Shown piece after piece: positions 1-6,999 of a stretch of DNA of 8,510 nucleotides (position 1 is its first letter; the number at the start of each line of letters is the position of its first letter). The notes under the pieces are model-generated. The model saw only the letters and a list, made by a program, of their open reading frames with translations, did no database searches and was not told the origin of the DNA. Position numbers and translations under genes: made by a program. Origin of the DNA: an uncultured Bacilli bacterium (GTDB lineage Bacteria; Bacillota_I; Bacilli_A; RF39; UBA660); contig CAOWNX010000026.1 in NCBI GenBank assembly GCA_948552115.1, positions 1 to 8,510 of the forward strand, written 5' to 3'.

Positions 1-1961
1 AAAATATAAATGTCAGGATTGGTTGCAATTGCACGTGCTATGGATAGTCTTTGACGTTGTCCACCCGATACATTGGTTCCACCTTGACTTACTTCATTTT
101 CATATTTCTTTGGTAATTCTTCGATAAATTCGGTTGCTTGCGCAATTCTGGCAGCTCTCACAACATTTTCTTCACTTGTGTCTTCGGCTCCAAATAAGAT
201 ATTTGAACGTATGGTTCCACTAAATAGATTTCCTTTTTGAGGAACGTATCCTATTTTTTCTCTTAAATCATGAATGTTGACATTTCGGATATCTTTGCCA
301 TCAATTAATATTTTTCCTCCTGTTACATCAAAGAATCTTGGAATTAAATTAATTAGTGTCGATTTTCCACTTCCAGTAGAACCTATGAAGGCTGTTGTTG
401 TCCCAGGTTTGGCCGTAAAATTAATTTCTTCTAATACATCTTCTTCAGCATCTGAATATCGAAAATACACATCTTTAAATTCGACAATTCCTTTTTTTGT
501 TTCATCAAAATCTTCTGGTGTTGGATTTTCTATTATAGAATTTTCTTTGGCTAATACTTCTCCTATTCTTTTGACAGAAACCCATGCTCGTGGAAGCATA
601 ATTGAAATCATTGATAGCATTAAAAATGACATAATTACTTGCATCGTATAAGTGATGAAAGCCATTAGTGTTCCTACTTGAAGTGTACCTAAATCGATTT
701 GTTTTGCTCCAATCCAGATAATTAAAACGGAAACGCCATTCATAATAAACATCATGGTTGGCATCATGATTCCCATTACTCGATTACAGAAAAGATTTGT
801 TTTTATTAATTGTTTGTTGGATTCGTCAAATCTTTTTTCTTCATGTAATTCGGTACTAAATGCTCGAATAACAGGAATTCCAGTTAGAATTTCTCTGGAA
901 ACTAAGTTTAATTTGTCTACTAATTTTTGAACGAGTTTAAATTTTGGCATTGCAAAAGCAAATAAGAATAGGACGATGAGCATGATTAACCCAATTGCTA
1001 AAGCAATTACCCAGTTCATCGAATTTCCCATTACTTTTAATAATGCTCCAATTCCTAAAATAGGACTGTAAACGACTACTCGTAAAAGCATTACAAAAAG
1101 CATTTGAATTTGTTGAATATCGTTTGTACTTCTTGTGATTAAACTTGCTGTGCTAAATTCATCGAATTCAGAATTTGAAAAACTCATAATTTTTTCGACC
1201 ACTTTGTTACGTAATAGGTAAGCAAATTTTGCAGCTGTTCGACTGGCAAGGAAACCAATTAAGATAGCTACAATCATGATTAAAGCTGCAATTCCAATCA
1301 TAATTAAGCCATTATGAAAAATGTATTCCATTTGTAAGTTATCTAAATTGATTCCGATTTTGGTGTATTCTTGTTTTATGGATTCTATTGCCAATTGATT
1401 TAACATGGATGATTCATAATTCTTCATTGTTTCCTTAAATGAAGATAGTATTTCTTTTTTTATGTTTATCTCTAGTAAATTAAATACTTCTAATGAACTT
1501 TTTCCTTCTATCGTTGGTAAATTTAATTTGTTTACTAACTGTGAATTATTTGAATCGATCATTTCAATTAGCATCATTAAATAAGAAAATTCGTCAGATA
1601 GATTTTCCTTTTCTTCTTTGGTTAAGTTTTTTCTTAAATAGATTTTTTCTGTTTGAATGATTGGATATTTTTTTTCATATTTTTTCTTTTCTTTTTCACT
1701 CAAATTTTCATAAGTTTTTTCATCATAAATAGATTTGATTTTTTCTGGATCATTGGCTAAAGACAGAACTGTACTGTATACTTCCGAACGAAGTACATTA
1801 GGTATTGGACTATCAATTCCTTTTTCTTGTATTCCTATATTTATAATATTTGCAGTATAATCTGGTAACGATAAATCACATGTAGCTTGTACCCATAATA
1901 ATGCAATTACACAAATAATAGGAAATGTAAATTTTTTTAATATACTTCCAATTTGTTTCAT
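1..1961 (-). CDS. ABC exporter half-transporter, permease plus ATPase (partial, C-terminus outside window)
   Basis: The visible 653 residues make a type I (MsbA/LmrA-like) fused permease-ATPase, which pumps hydrophobic compounds or drugs across the membrane; the substrate cannot be told. TM1 is at about 12-30 and TM2 at about 217-238, with further hydrophobic segments near 290-308, 316-337, 400-417 and 430-455. In the nucleotide-binding domain I see Walker A GSTGSGKST (527-535, K533), a Q-loop glutamine (Q575) and the signature VSGGQRQR (631-638). Walker B and the H-loop lie beyond the window edge. TM1 and TM2 are separated by about 170 hydrophilic, Lys/Glu-rich residues, whereas this loop is short in classic exporters. 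The ATG at 1961 follows GGGAGG with a 4-base gap. In-frame ATGs at 1988, 1979 and 1973 lack an SD, and the one at 1988 sits almost at the predicted transcript start. Such proteins usually act as heterodimers; a partner gene may follow outside the window. Confidence 0.9.
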   Translation of the reverse strand, partial: MKQIGSILKKFTFPIICVIALLWVQATCDLSLPDYTANIINIGIQEKGIDSPIPNVLRSEVYSTVLSLANDPEKIKSIYDEKTYENLSEKEKKKYEKKYPIIQTEKIYLRKNLTKEEKENLSDEFSYLMMLIEMIDSNNSQLVNKLNLPTIEGKSSLEVFNLLEINIKKEILSSFKETMKNYESSMLNQLAIESIKQEYTKIGINLDNLQMEYIFHNGLIMIGIAALIMIVAILIGFLASRTAAKFAYLLRNKVVEKIMSFSNSEFDEFSTASLITRSTNDIQQIQMLFVMLLRVVVYSPILGIGALLKVMGNSMNWVIALAIGLIMLIVLFLFAFAMPKFKLVQKLVDKLNLVSREILTGIPVIRAFSTELHEEKRFDESNKQLIKTNLFCNRVMGIMMPTMMFIMNGVSVLIIWIGAKQIDLGTLQVGTLMAFITYTMQVIMSFLMLSMISIMLPRAWVSVKRIGEVLAKENSIIENPTPEDFDETKKGIVEFKDVYFRYSDAEEDVLEEINFTAKPGTTTAFIGSTGSGKSTLINLIPRFFDVTGGKILIDGKDIRNVNIHDLREKIGYVPQKGNLFSGTIRSNILFGAEDTSEENVVRAARIAQATEFIEELPKKYENEVSQGGTNVSGGQRQRLSIARAIATNPDIYI

Positions 1962-1996
1962 TTTTCCTCCCATTTGCATATTTCCCATGCTTTATC

Positions 1997-2025
1997 ATTA
2001 TATGTTAATTATTTTGATAAATCAA
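1997..2025 (-). promoter_or_regulatory. Promoter of the ABC exporter gene
   Basis: On the minus strand, a -35 box TTGATT (2025-2020) and a perfect -10 TATAAT (2002-1997) are separated by 17 bp. The predicted transcript start is near 1990, which leaves a leader of about 28 nt with GGGAGG before the ATG at 1961. The exporter therefore appears to be transcribed separately from the phosphoketolase operon upstream. Confidence 0.7.
2014..2025. repeat. Inverted repeat over the -35 box, candidate operator
   Basis: TTGAT and ATCAA arms, 5 bp each and separated by 2 bp, form a near-continuous palindrome that covers the -35 box of the exporter promoter. Drug-exporter genes in Bacillota are often controlled by MarR-type repressors that bind short AT-rich palindromes of this look. 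No regulator gene is visible next to it, so the operator role is an inference. Confidence 0.35.
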
Positions 2026-2030
2026 CTTAA

Positions 2031-2058
2031 AAAGAATCATTTTTGTATCTGATTCTTT
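2031..2058 (-). terminator. Possible rho-independent terminator of the phosphoketolase operon
   Basis: A perfect 9-bp stem (AAAGAATCA at 2031-2039 against TGATTCTTT at 2050-2058) encloses a 10-nt loop. It spans the stop codon of the 196-aa gene. On the minus-strand RNA the 3' arm ends in a short U run (five U in all, three of them in the stem). The stem is AT-rich, so termination may be partial. The exporter promoter begins just downstream. Confidence 0.4.
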
Positions 2059-2627
2059 ATTTTTTTTAAAATTTTTAGTTTTTCTTTCATTTCTTGAGCC
2101 ATTTTTTTCTCAATCTGTTTGATTTCGGTTACTGGAATTTGTACTATGTAGTCTTTGGCTTTTTCTTCTGAAATTTCTTTATAACAAAATTTTGCTTCTT
2201 CAATAGTTAATCCAAGATGTACTTTTTTTAAGTCAAAGGGAGCGGTAATTAGATTCGGATAAAAAAGTTTGTAGGATGTTGTTTGGGTTTCAATTTGAAA
2301 TAGAGCTAATGTTTCGTAAGGTATCTCTATTTTGATTGCTGTTAATACTGAAGGTAATTTTAAGTCTAAGCATGCTACCGGAAATTCTGGTATTCCTCCA
2401 TAAAATATTGATTTTTTTAGTCCGTAGGAAGGAAACGGTTCTGAACTTTGAATCATGCTTTCTTCTATTATTTTGTTGGCATTTTCTTCATCAGAAATAT
2501 AATATATTCCTTCGTTAATTGCTTTTTTTAGAATTTCGTTTTTTAAAACATTTTTTGATTTTAGAGATGGTTGGAGTAATGGGTTTACAATGAAACTTGC
2601 TTTTAGATATAATTCTTCAATAATCAA
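2037..2627 (-). CDS. Uncharacterised 196-aa protein, translationally coupled to phosphoketolase
   Basis: I do not recognise this family. The product is soluble, with no signal peptide or membrane segment. Residues 1-165 look like one compact domain, with stretches that read as conserved core: GIYYISDEENANKI (40-53), SYGLKKSIFYGGIPEF (67-82) and LTAIKIEI (95-102). Residues 166-196 are a Lys/Glu-rich amphipathic tail, probably a helix or coiled coil. The start is TTG at 2627, because a TAA lies directly before it in frame and the first in-frame ATG is only codon 58. The TTG overlaps the phosphoketolase stop as TTGA, and the nearest purine-rich stretch (GGGAAAG) is about 12 nt upstream, so translation probably depends on reinitiation. 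A link to phosphoketolase is suggested only by this coupling. The order of an Asn/Ile-rich helix followed by a Tyr/Gly strand faintly recalls ADP-ribosyltransferase-like folds, but I see no catalytic triad I would defend. Confidence 0.85.
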   Translation of the reverse strand: MIIEELYLKASFIVNPLLQPSLKSKNVLKNEILKKAINEGIYYISDEENANKIIEESMIQSSEPFPSYGLKKSIFYGGIPEFPVACLDLKLPSVLTAIKIEIPYETLALFQIETQTTSYKLFYPNLITAPFDLKKVHLGLTIEEAKFCYKEISEEKAKDYIVQIPVTEIKQIEKKMAQEMKEKLKILKKIKNQIQK

Positions 2628-4993
2628 TTAGCATCATTTCTTTCCCATTTCCAGTCACGAATTTCTGGCAAATCAATTCCCTTTTCTTGGATAAAATTGC
2701 GGTGACGTTGTAACATTTCATCACAGTATTTTTCTGCTACGTCTGATTGTGGAGTTTTTACATGTTGTAATACAAGTTTTGTTAAATGAAATCTGTCTAT
2801 TTTGTTTAATACTCGCATATCAAAAGGGGTTGTGATGGTTCCTTCTTCAATGTATCCTCGAACGTGCATGTTTTGATTTACTCTCTTATAAGTTAATTCA
2901 TGAATTACATTTGGATAGCCATGGAAGGCAAATATAATCGGTTTTTCTTCAGTAAAGATGCAATTGTACTCTTCTTCAGTTAAGCCATGGGGGTGGATAC
3001 TTTTTGGCTGTAGTCTCATTAAGTCAACAACGTTTACGACTCTTATTTTTAAATTGCTACAAAATTTGTTTAAAATGCTTACGCATGCTAGTGTTTCTAG
3101 AGTCGGTGTGTCTCCAGCACATGCTAGTATGACATCTGGCTCTCCTTCTTGATCATTACTAGCAAATTCCCATATTCCAATTCCTTGTCGACAATGAGCC
3201 ATTGCTTGATCCATATTTAACCATTGTGGTCTTGGATGTTTGCTTGCAATCATTAAATTGATATAATTTTCTGATTTGATACAGTGGTCAAAACAAGATA
3301 ATAAGCAATTAGCATCTGGCGGTAAATATATTCTTACAGTATCGGCCTTTTTTGTAAGTAAATGGTTAATGAATCCTGGGTCTTGGTGTGTATAACCGTT
3401 GTGATCTTGTTGCCAAGCGTGACTTGTTAATAAGATGTTTAAAGACGGAATTGGCTTTCTCCAAGGTATTTCTTGAGCCATTTTTAACCATTTTGCATGT
3501 TGTCCTACCATAGAATCGACAATTCGAATAAATGATTCATAACTATGAAAGAATCCATATCTTCCAGTTAATATGTATCCTTCTAACCAACCTTCACAAT
3601 TGTGTTCAGATAACATGGAATCAATAATTCTTCCCTCTGGTGCAAGGAATTCATCGGTTTCTTCGATTGTGGATAACCATTGGCGATTGGTAGCTTCGAA
3701 AGCATGATTTAAACGATTGGATAGTGTTTCATCTGGGCCAAAAATACGAAAATTTCTTTGTTCTAAATTTTGTTCAATAATATCACGTATGAATTTTCCT
3801 AGGACCCGCATATCTTCTTTTAATACACTTCCTGGTGTTGGAACTTCTACTTGAAAGTTTTGATAACTCGGAACATTTATTGTTGGTAAATTATTTCCTC
3901 CGTTGGCAATTGGATTTGATCCCATTCGAAGATTTCCTGTAGGAATCATTTCTTTGATTTCAGGCTTTAATTTACCTTCATAAGTAAATAATTCTTCTGG
4001 ATGATAGCTTTTTAGCCATTCTTCTAATCTTTCTAATGATTCTGGATGTTCTTTGGTTACTTCAATTGGAACTTGATGGGCACGGAAGCTGCCTTCTATG
4101 ATTTTTCCATCAATTTCTTTTGGTCCTGTCCATCCTTTTGGGGTTCGAAGCACAATCATTGGCCATAAAGGTCGACTTAGGTCTTTTCCTACTCTAGCAT
4201 TCTCTTGAATTAGTTTTATTTTTTCGATTACTTCTTCTAAGGTTTTAGCCATTTGCTCGTGCATATCTTTGGGATCGGATCCTTCTACATAAAATGGAAT
4301 CCATCCATATCCTCTTAGTAGAGCATCTAGTTCTTCTTTACTAATTCTAGCTAAAATTGTTGGATTTGCAATTTTAAAACCGTTTAAATGTAATATTGGC
4401 AAGACTGCTCCATCCATTACTGGATTTAAAAATTTATTGGAATGCCAACTTGTAGCAAGAGGCCCTGTTTCCGCTTCTCCATCTCCAATTACACAGGCAG
4501 CAATTAAATCAGGATTGTCAAATACTGCTCCAAAGGCATGTGATAAACTGTAACCTAACTCCCCTCCTTCATTAATACTACCTGGAGTTTCTGGAGTTGC
4601 ATGACTGCCAATACCTCCCGGAAAACTGAATTGTTTACAAAGTTGTTTTAAACCTTTTTCGTCTTCCGTAATGTTTGGATAAAATTCGCTATATGACCCT
4701 TCTAAATATGTATTCGATACTGGGGCTTGTCCACCATGGCCAGGTCCACATACATAGATCATGTTTAAATTATATTTTTTTATTACTCGATTTAGATGGG
4801 CATAAATAAAGTTTTGTCCAGGAACTGTTCCCCAATGTCCTACAAGCTTTGATTTTATGTCTTCAAATGTTAATGGTCGTCGTAGTAATGGATTGTCTTT
4901 TAGGTAAAGTTGGGCACAAGATAAATAATTGGCAGCTCTCCAATAAGCATCCACTTTATATAACATTTCTTCGGTTAGTATATTTTCTTTCAT
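2624..4993 (-). CDS. xfp: Phosphoketolase (xylulose-5-phosphate / fructose-6-phosphate)
   Basis: This is a complete 789-aa, thiamine-diphosphate-dependent cytosolic enzyme of the normal family length. It cleaves xylulose 5-phosphate (and often fructose 6-phosphate) with phosphate to give acetyl phosphate plus glyceraldehyde 3-phosphate or erythrose 4-phosphate, feeding acetate and ATP formation. Landmarks are GHWGTVPG (52-59), GPGHGG (83-88), GGIGSH (126-131), the signature EGGELGY (142-148), the ThDP/Mg motif GDGEAETGPLA (170-180), RAH (304-306), LEGYILTGRYGFFHSYE (470-486; E471 is the likely ThDP-activating Glu) and SHAWQQDHNGYTHQDPG (524-540). Active-site histidines H53, H86, H131, H306 and H531/H536 are present, so it should be active. 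The ATG at 4993 lies 7 nt from AGGGGA (5006-5001). It is first in an operon with the 196-aa gene. Neither acetate kinase nor phosphotransacetylase is in the window. Whether it accepts both sugars cannot be read from the sequence. Confidence 0.97.
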   Translation of the reverse strand: MKENILTEEMLYKVDAYWRAANYLSCAQLYLKDNPLLRRPLTFEDIKSKLVGHWGTVPGQNFIYAHLNRVIKKYNLNMIYVCGPGHGGQAPVSNTYLEGSYSEFYPNITEDEKGLKQLCKQFSFPGGIGSHATPETPGSINEGGELGYSLSHAFGAVFDNPDLIAACVIGDGEAETGPLATSWHSNKFLNPVMDGAVLPILHLNGFKIANPTILARISKEELDALLRGYGWIPFYVEGSDPKDMHEQMAKTLEEVIEKIKLIQENARVGKDLSRPLWPMIVLRTPKGWTGPKEIDGKIIEGSFRAHQVPIEVTKEHPESLERLEEWLKSYHPEELFTYEGKLKPEIKEMIPTGNLRMGSNPIANGGNNLPTINVPSYQNFQVEVPTPGSVLKEDMRVLGKFIRDIIEQNLEQRNFRIFGPDETLSNRLNHAFEATNRQWLSTIEETDEFLAPEGRIIDSMLSEHNCEGWLEGYILTGRYGFFHSYESFIRIVDSMVGQHAKWLKMAQEIPWRKPIPSLNILLTSHAWQQDHNGYTHQDPGFINHLLTKKADTVRIYLPPDANCLLSCFDHCIKSENYINLMIASKHPRPQWLNMDQAMAHCRQGIGIWEFASNDQEGEPDVILACAGDTPTLETLACVSILNKFCSNLKIRVVNVVDLMRLQPKSIHPHGLTEEEYNCIFTEEKPIIFAFHGYPNVIHELTYKRVNQNMHVRGYIEEGTITTPFDMRVLNKIDRFHLTKLVLQHVKTPQSDVAEKYCDEMLQRHRNFIQEKGIDLPEIRDWKWERNDAN

Positions 4994-5017
4994 TCATGAT
5001 TCCCCTATCATTATTCT

Positions 5018-5046
5018 ATTATACAATAATTGCTGTTTAATATCCA
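5018..5046 (-). promoter_or_regulatory. Promoter of the phosphoketolase operon
   Basis: On the minus strand, -35 TGGATA (5046-5041; 4 of 6 matches to TTGACA) and a perfect -10 TATAAT (5023-5018) are 17 bp apart. The predicted start is near 5011, giving a leader of about 18 nt that contains AGGGGA. I see no catabolite-repression (cre) site in the interval 4994-5091. Confidence 0.65.
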
Positions 5047-5118
5047 CTTTAAAAATTTTTTATTTTTATGACTTGATTCGACATTTTTTGAATGTTTGAT
5101 TTTATATTATATCGTCCT

Positions 5119-5921
5119 ATGAAAAACGAAGAAAAAATTTTTAGAACTATAACAAGATTAAATATTGAATTTTATAAGATTCAATGTCGAAATTGGATTC
5201 TTAGTAAAAGTAATGGAAATGGTGCTGCAGGAAGAACGTTGGAAATTTTATTAAATAAAAAAAATGATACTTATGCTTTGCCAGACTTCTATGAAATTGA
5301 AATTAAAACTAAATTAATAGGAAGTGAGAGTAACATAACTTTGTTTTCAATGGTATTTGATAATAAACCTTTGGAAATACAAAGATTATTAAGAATTGGA
5401 GGTTATCCTGATTACATCCTGAATTTAAAATTTTTTATTTGTGCGTCCATGGAAATTTTAAAAAAAAGATGGGATATCGATTTTCTTATCAAATTAAAGT
5501 TGATTATTCTTTTCAAGTTGTAAGATTGTGTATTTTTAATCGTTATGGTGATTTAATTGATCAACGTATGTCTTGGTCTTTTGAACAATTGAAATCACGT
5601 TTGGAACATAAGTTATCTTATTTGGCATTTATTCTGGCTAAAAAATGTAAATTGCATGGGCAGGATTATTTTAAATATTTGTCTATTTCATTTTACCGTT
5701 TGCGCAGTTTTGAGACTTTCTTAAAATTACTGGAAACAGGAATTATATCTGTTAGTTTTAAATTAGGGTATTTTAAATCGGGTGAGCATTATGGGGAGAT
5801 ATATGATCATGGAACCTCTTTTGATATTTCGAAAGAAGATTTGGAAAAATTATTTGAACCAATTTATTTAGATTTGTATTCTAACGTGGTACGAATTGGG
5901 ATGACAAATGTTCAGAGTTGA
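5119..5921 (+). pseudogene. MvaI/BcnI-family (MutH-like) restriction endonuclease, frameshifted
   Basis: Two overlapping frames together encode one recognisable protein. The first half has NGNGAAGRTLEILL (E42, numbered from the ATG at 5119) and PDFYEIEIK, a PD-(D/E)xK nuclease centre with D56, E61 and K63, followed by SNITLF. The second half, in the -1 frame, has MGYRFSYQIKVDY, SWSFEQLKSRLEHKLSYLAF, SFYRLRSFETFLKLLETGII and a terminal YGEIYDHGTSF block. In MvaI/BcnI enzymes this fold cuts short DNA sites as a MutH-like monomer. The frames join at an A8 run (5460-5467). One more A would give an uninterrupted protein of 267 aa, close to the family length; as read, the first frame stops at 5523. 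An in-frame ATG at 5092 would add 9 residues; neither start has a clear SD. I prefer 5119 because family members begin near this point. No methyltransferase is in the window. It could be a pseudogene, a phase-variable gene, a programmed frameshift or a sequencing error. Confidence 0.8.
5460..5467 (+). other. A8 homopolymer at the endonuclease frameshift (slippery site)
   Basis: In the upstream frame the codons here are TTA-AAA-AAA-AGA, which contains the heptamer A AAA AAA followed by AG, a classic -1 slippage context. A -1 shift, or one extra A in the DNA or transcript, continues into the downstream frame as Lys-Lys-Lys-Met-Gly-Tyr, matching the expected family sequence. Confidence 0.75.
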
Positions 5922-5933
5922 TTTTTTATGAGG

Positions 5934-5956
5934 TAATTTTTATAAATTATTTTTTT
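5934..5956 (+). terminator. Weak terminator-like hairpin after the endonuclease gene
   Basis: TAATTT (5934-5939) pairs with AAATTA (5944-5949) around a 4-nt loop and is followed by seven T (5950-5956). The stem has no G-C pair, so it is weak. Its place, 12 bp after the stop codon, fits a terminator. Confidence 0.3.
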
Positions 5957-6054
5957 ATTTGTATATATTATTAAGTATTATTATAGAAAAGATATAGATG
6001 CTCTTTCATGAAATGAAAGGTGAGAAAAATAAGAGAATGAACTATGTAAAAAAT

Positions 6055-6080
6055 AAAAAAACCCTTAAAATAAAGAGTTT
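6055..6080 (-). terminator. Rho-independent terminator of the Arg-Pro tRNA unit
   Basis: On the minus-strand RNA, AAACUCUU (6080-6073) pairs with AAGGGUUU (6066-6059) over 8 bp including one G-U, with a 6-nt loop, followed by a U run (6058-6055). It lies 11 nt past the CCA end of tRNA-Pro. Confidence 0.75.
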
Positions 6081-6090
6081 GTTAACGAAA

Positions 6091-6167
6091 TGGTCGAGAA
6101 GACAGGATTTGAACCTGCAACCCCTACATCCCAAATGTAGTGCACTACCAAGTTGTGCTACTTCTCG
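6091..6167 (-). tRNA. tRNA-Pro(TGG)
   Basis: A full cloverleaf can be drawn: acceptor CGAGAAG/CTTCTCG, D stem GCAC/GTGC, anticodon stem CTACA/TGTAG with loop TTTGGGA, T arm GCAGG-TTCAAAT-CCTGT, discriminator A and encoded CCA. Anticodon TGG is at 6133-6131, and G37 is as expected for proline tRNAs. It is the second and last gene of the Arg-Pro unit. Confidence 0.97.
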
Positions 6168-6227
6168 AGTTCTATTTTATTATATCATATTTAAAAAAAT
6201 ATGTTCCTTTTCATGCATTATTTAAAA

Positions 6228-6304
6228 TGGTGCGCCCAAAGGGAGTCGAACCCCTAACCTTTAGATCCGTAGTCTAACACTCTATCCAATTGAGCTATGG
6301 GCGC
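6228..6304 (-). tRNA. tRNA-Arg(ACG)
   Basis: Acceptor GCGCCCA/TGGGCGC, D stem GCTC/GAGT, anticodon stem TTAGA/TCTAA with loop CTACGGA, T arm AGGGG-TTCGACT-CCCTT, discriminator A and encoded CCA. Anticodon ACG is at 6270-6268; in bacteria A34 is deaminated to inosine by TadA to read CGN codons. First gene of the two-tRNA unit. Confidence 0.97.
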
Positions 6305-6325
6305 ACAAAAATTTAATGCATTTTT

Positions 6326-6354
6326 ATTATAGTATATTAAAATTTAAAATTCAA
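6326..6354 (-). promoter_or_regulatory. Promoter of the Arg-Pro tRNA unit
   Basis: -35 TTGAAT (6354-6349) and a perfect -10 TATAAT (6331-6326) on the minus strand are separated by 17 bp. The predicted start is near 6319, about 15 nt before mature tRNA-Arg. Confidence 0.75.
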
Positions 6355-6402
6355 GCATTTTTATACATAATAACGAAAGAATATTAATTTGGAATTTCAT
6401 TT

Positions 6403-6948
6403 TTATTTTTTTGTAATTCCCGTCTTTTCTATCATTTGAACAAAATTGTCATAGGTATTATATCCTATCATTCCATCTACCATTTTTCCATTACTTATTA
6501 TAGCAACCATTGGAGTCACTTGAAATTCTCCAAATTTCTTTGTTTCATCATTGGCTGTAATTATCACATCGAGTAAGGACGCCATTTCTTTATATTCATT
6601 GGAATTTATATTTATGCTATTAATATCTAAGTATATGGTTTTATAACTATAATTTTTTTGAGCTTCTTGTAATGTTGGTAGCATTTTTCGACAATATGTA
6701 CAATCTGAACGACCTATGTATAATACAAATTGTTCTCCAGATTTCATTCGTTTTGTTATATTTGCTGGAGTTTCCTTTTCAAACATACTTACATCATATT
6801 CTGTTTCAGTTGTATTTTGAGAGTTAGTAGTTGTTTTATTTGAAGTTGTTTTTGATAAAGATATAAAATTACATATTGTGTTAATAAAGAGTAATGCTAT
6901 GATGATATAAAGACAGGTCATTATTTTTGTTTCTTGTTCTTTTTTCAT
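6403..6948 (-). CDS. Membrane-anchored thioredoxin-fold protein (CTYC)
   Basis: This 181-aa protein has a cytoplasmic Lys-rich start, one membrane segment (about 10-31), a Ser/Thr/Asn-rich linker (32-51) and an outer thioredoxin-like domain (about 55-175). Key elements are YIGRSDCTYCRKMLP (77-91) with the redox pair C83/C86, the strand YKTIYLDIN and the cis-proline VTP (P146). It resembles the small thioredoxin-like proteins related to bacteriocin transport accessory proteins (PedC/BrcD type), which are thought to handle disulfides of exported proteins; no bacteriocin gene is in the window. The frame extends 17 codons further upstream, but ATG 6948 is chosen because GGAGAG (6959-6954) sits 5 nt before it and the predicted transcript start, near 6964, lies inside the longer version. 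It has its own promoter and follows the XRE/73-aa pair. The CxxC is intact, so thiol chemistry is likely; the substrate is unknown. Confidence 0.85.
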   Translation of the reverse strand: MKKEQETKIMTCLYIIIALLFINTICNFISLSKTTSNKTTTNSQNTTETEYDVSMFEKETPANITKRMKSGEQFVLYIGRSDCTYCRKMLPTLQEAQKNYSYKTIYLDINSININSNEYKEMASLLDVIITANDETKKFGEFQVTPMVAIISNGKMVDGMIGYNTYDNFVQMIEKTGITKK

Positions 6949-6949
6949 A

Positions 6950-6970
6950 ATATCTCTCCAGTTGAGATAT
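6950..6970. repeat. Inverted repeat between -10 box and start codon of the thioredoxin-like gene
   Basis: ATATCTC (6950-6956) and GAGATAT (6964-6970) are perfect 7-bp arms around 7 bp. The element starts directly next to the -10 box, spans the predicted transcript start and overlaps part of the SD (6954-6959). As DNA it is a plausible repressor operator; in a read-through RNA it would form a hairpin that hides the ribosome site. Confidence 0.5.
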
Positions 6971-6999
6971 ATTATAACTTGCTTTAAAAAAAACCGCAA
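6971..6999 (-). promoter_or_regulatory. Promoter of the thioredoxin-like gene
   Basis: A perfect -10 TATAAT (6976-6971) lies 17 bp from TTGCGG (6999-6994; only TTG matches the -35 consensus). The -35 box is part of the 3' arm of the terminator that ends the preceding gene pair. Confidence 0.6.

Noticed and set aside
274..651. Plus-strand open frame of 125 codons
   Set aside because: It is antisense to the permease/ATPase junction of the ABC exporter, whose reading frame carries clear motifs; it has no family features or SD.
2958..3152. Plus-strand open frame inside phosphoketolase
   Set aside because: Shadow of a strongly conserved coding frame on the other strand; the same applies to plus-strand frames at 2336-2518, 4849-5040 and 7274-7510.
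5081..5095. ACATT / AATGT inverted repeat near the endonuclease start
   Set aside because: Arms of 5 bp only and no clear promoter to relate it to; too weak to list as an operator.
6003..6019. Hairpin CTTTCAT-GAA-ATGAAAG
   Set aside because: A 7-bp stem with a 3-nt loop but no U run on either strand and no gene that needs it; probably chance in AT-rich DNA.
5998..6225. Plus-strand open frame of 75 codons
   Set aside because: It runs through the terminator and the reverse complement of tRNA-Pro, so it cannot be a real gene.
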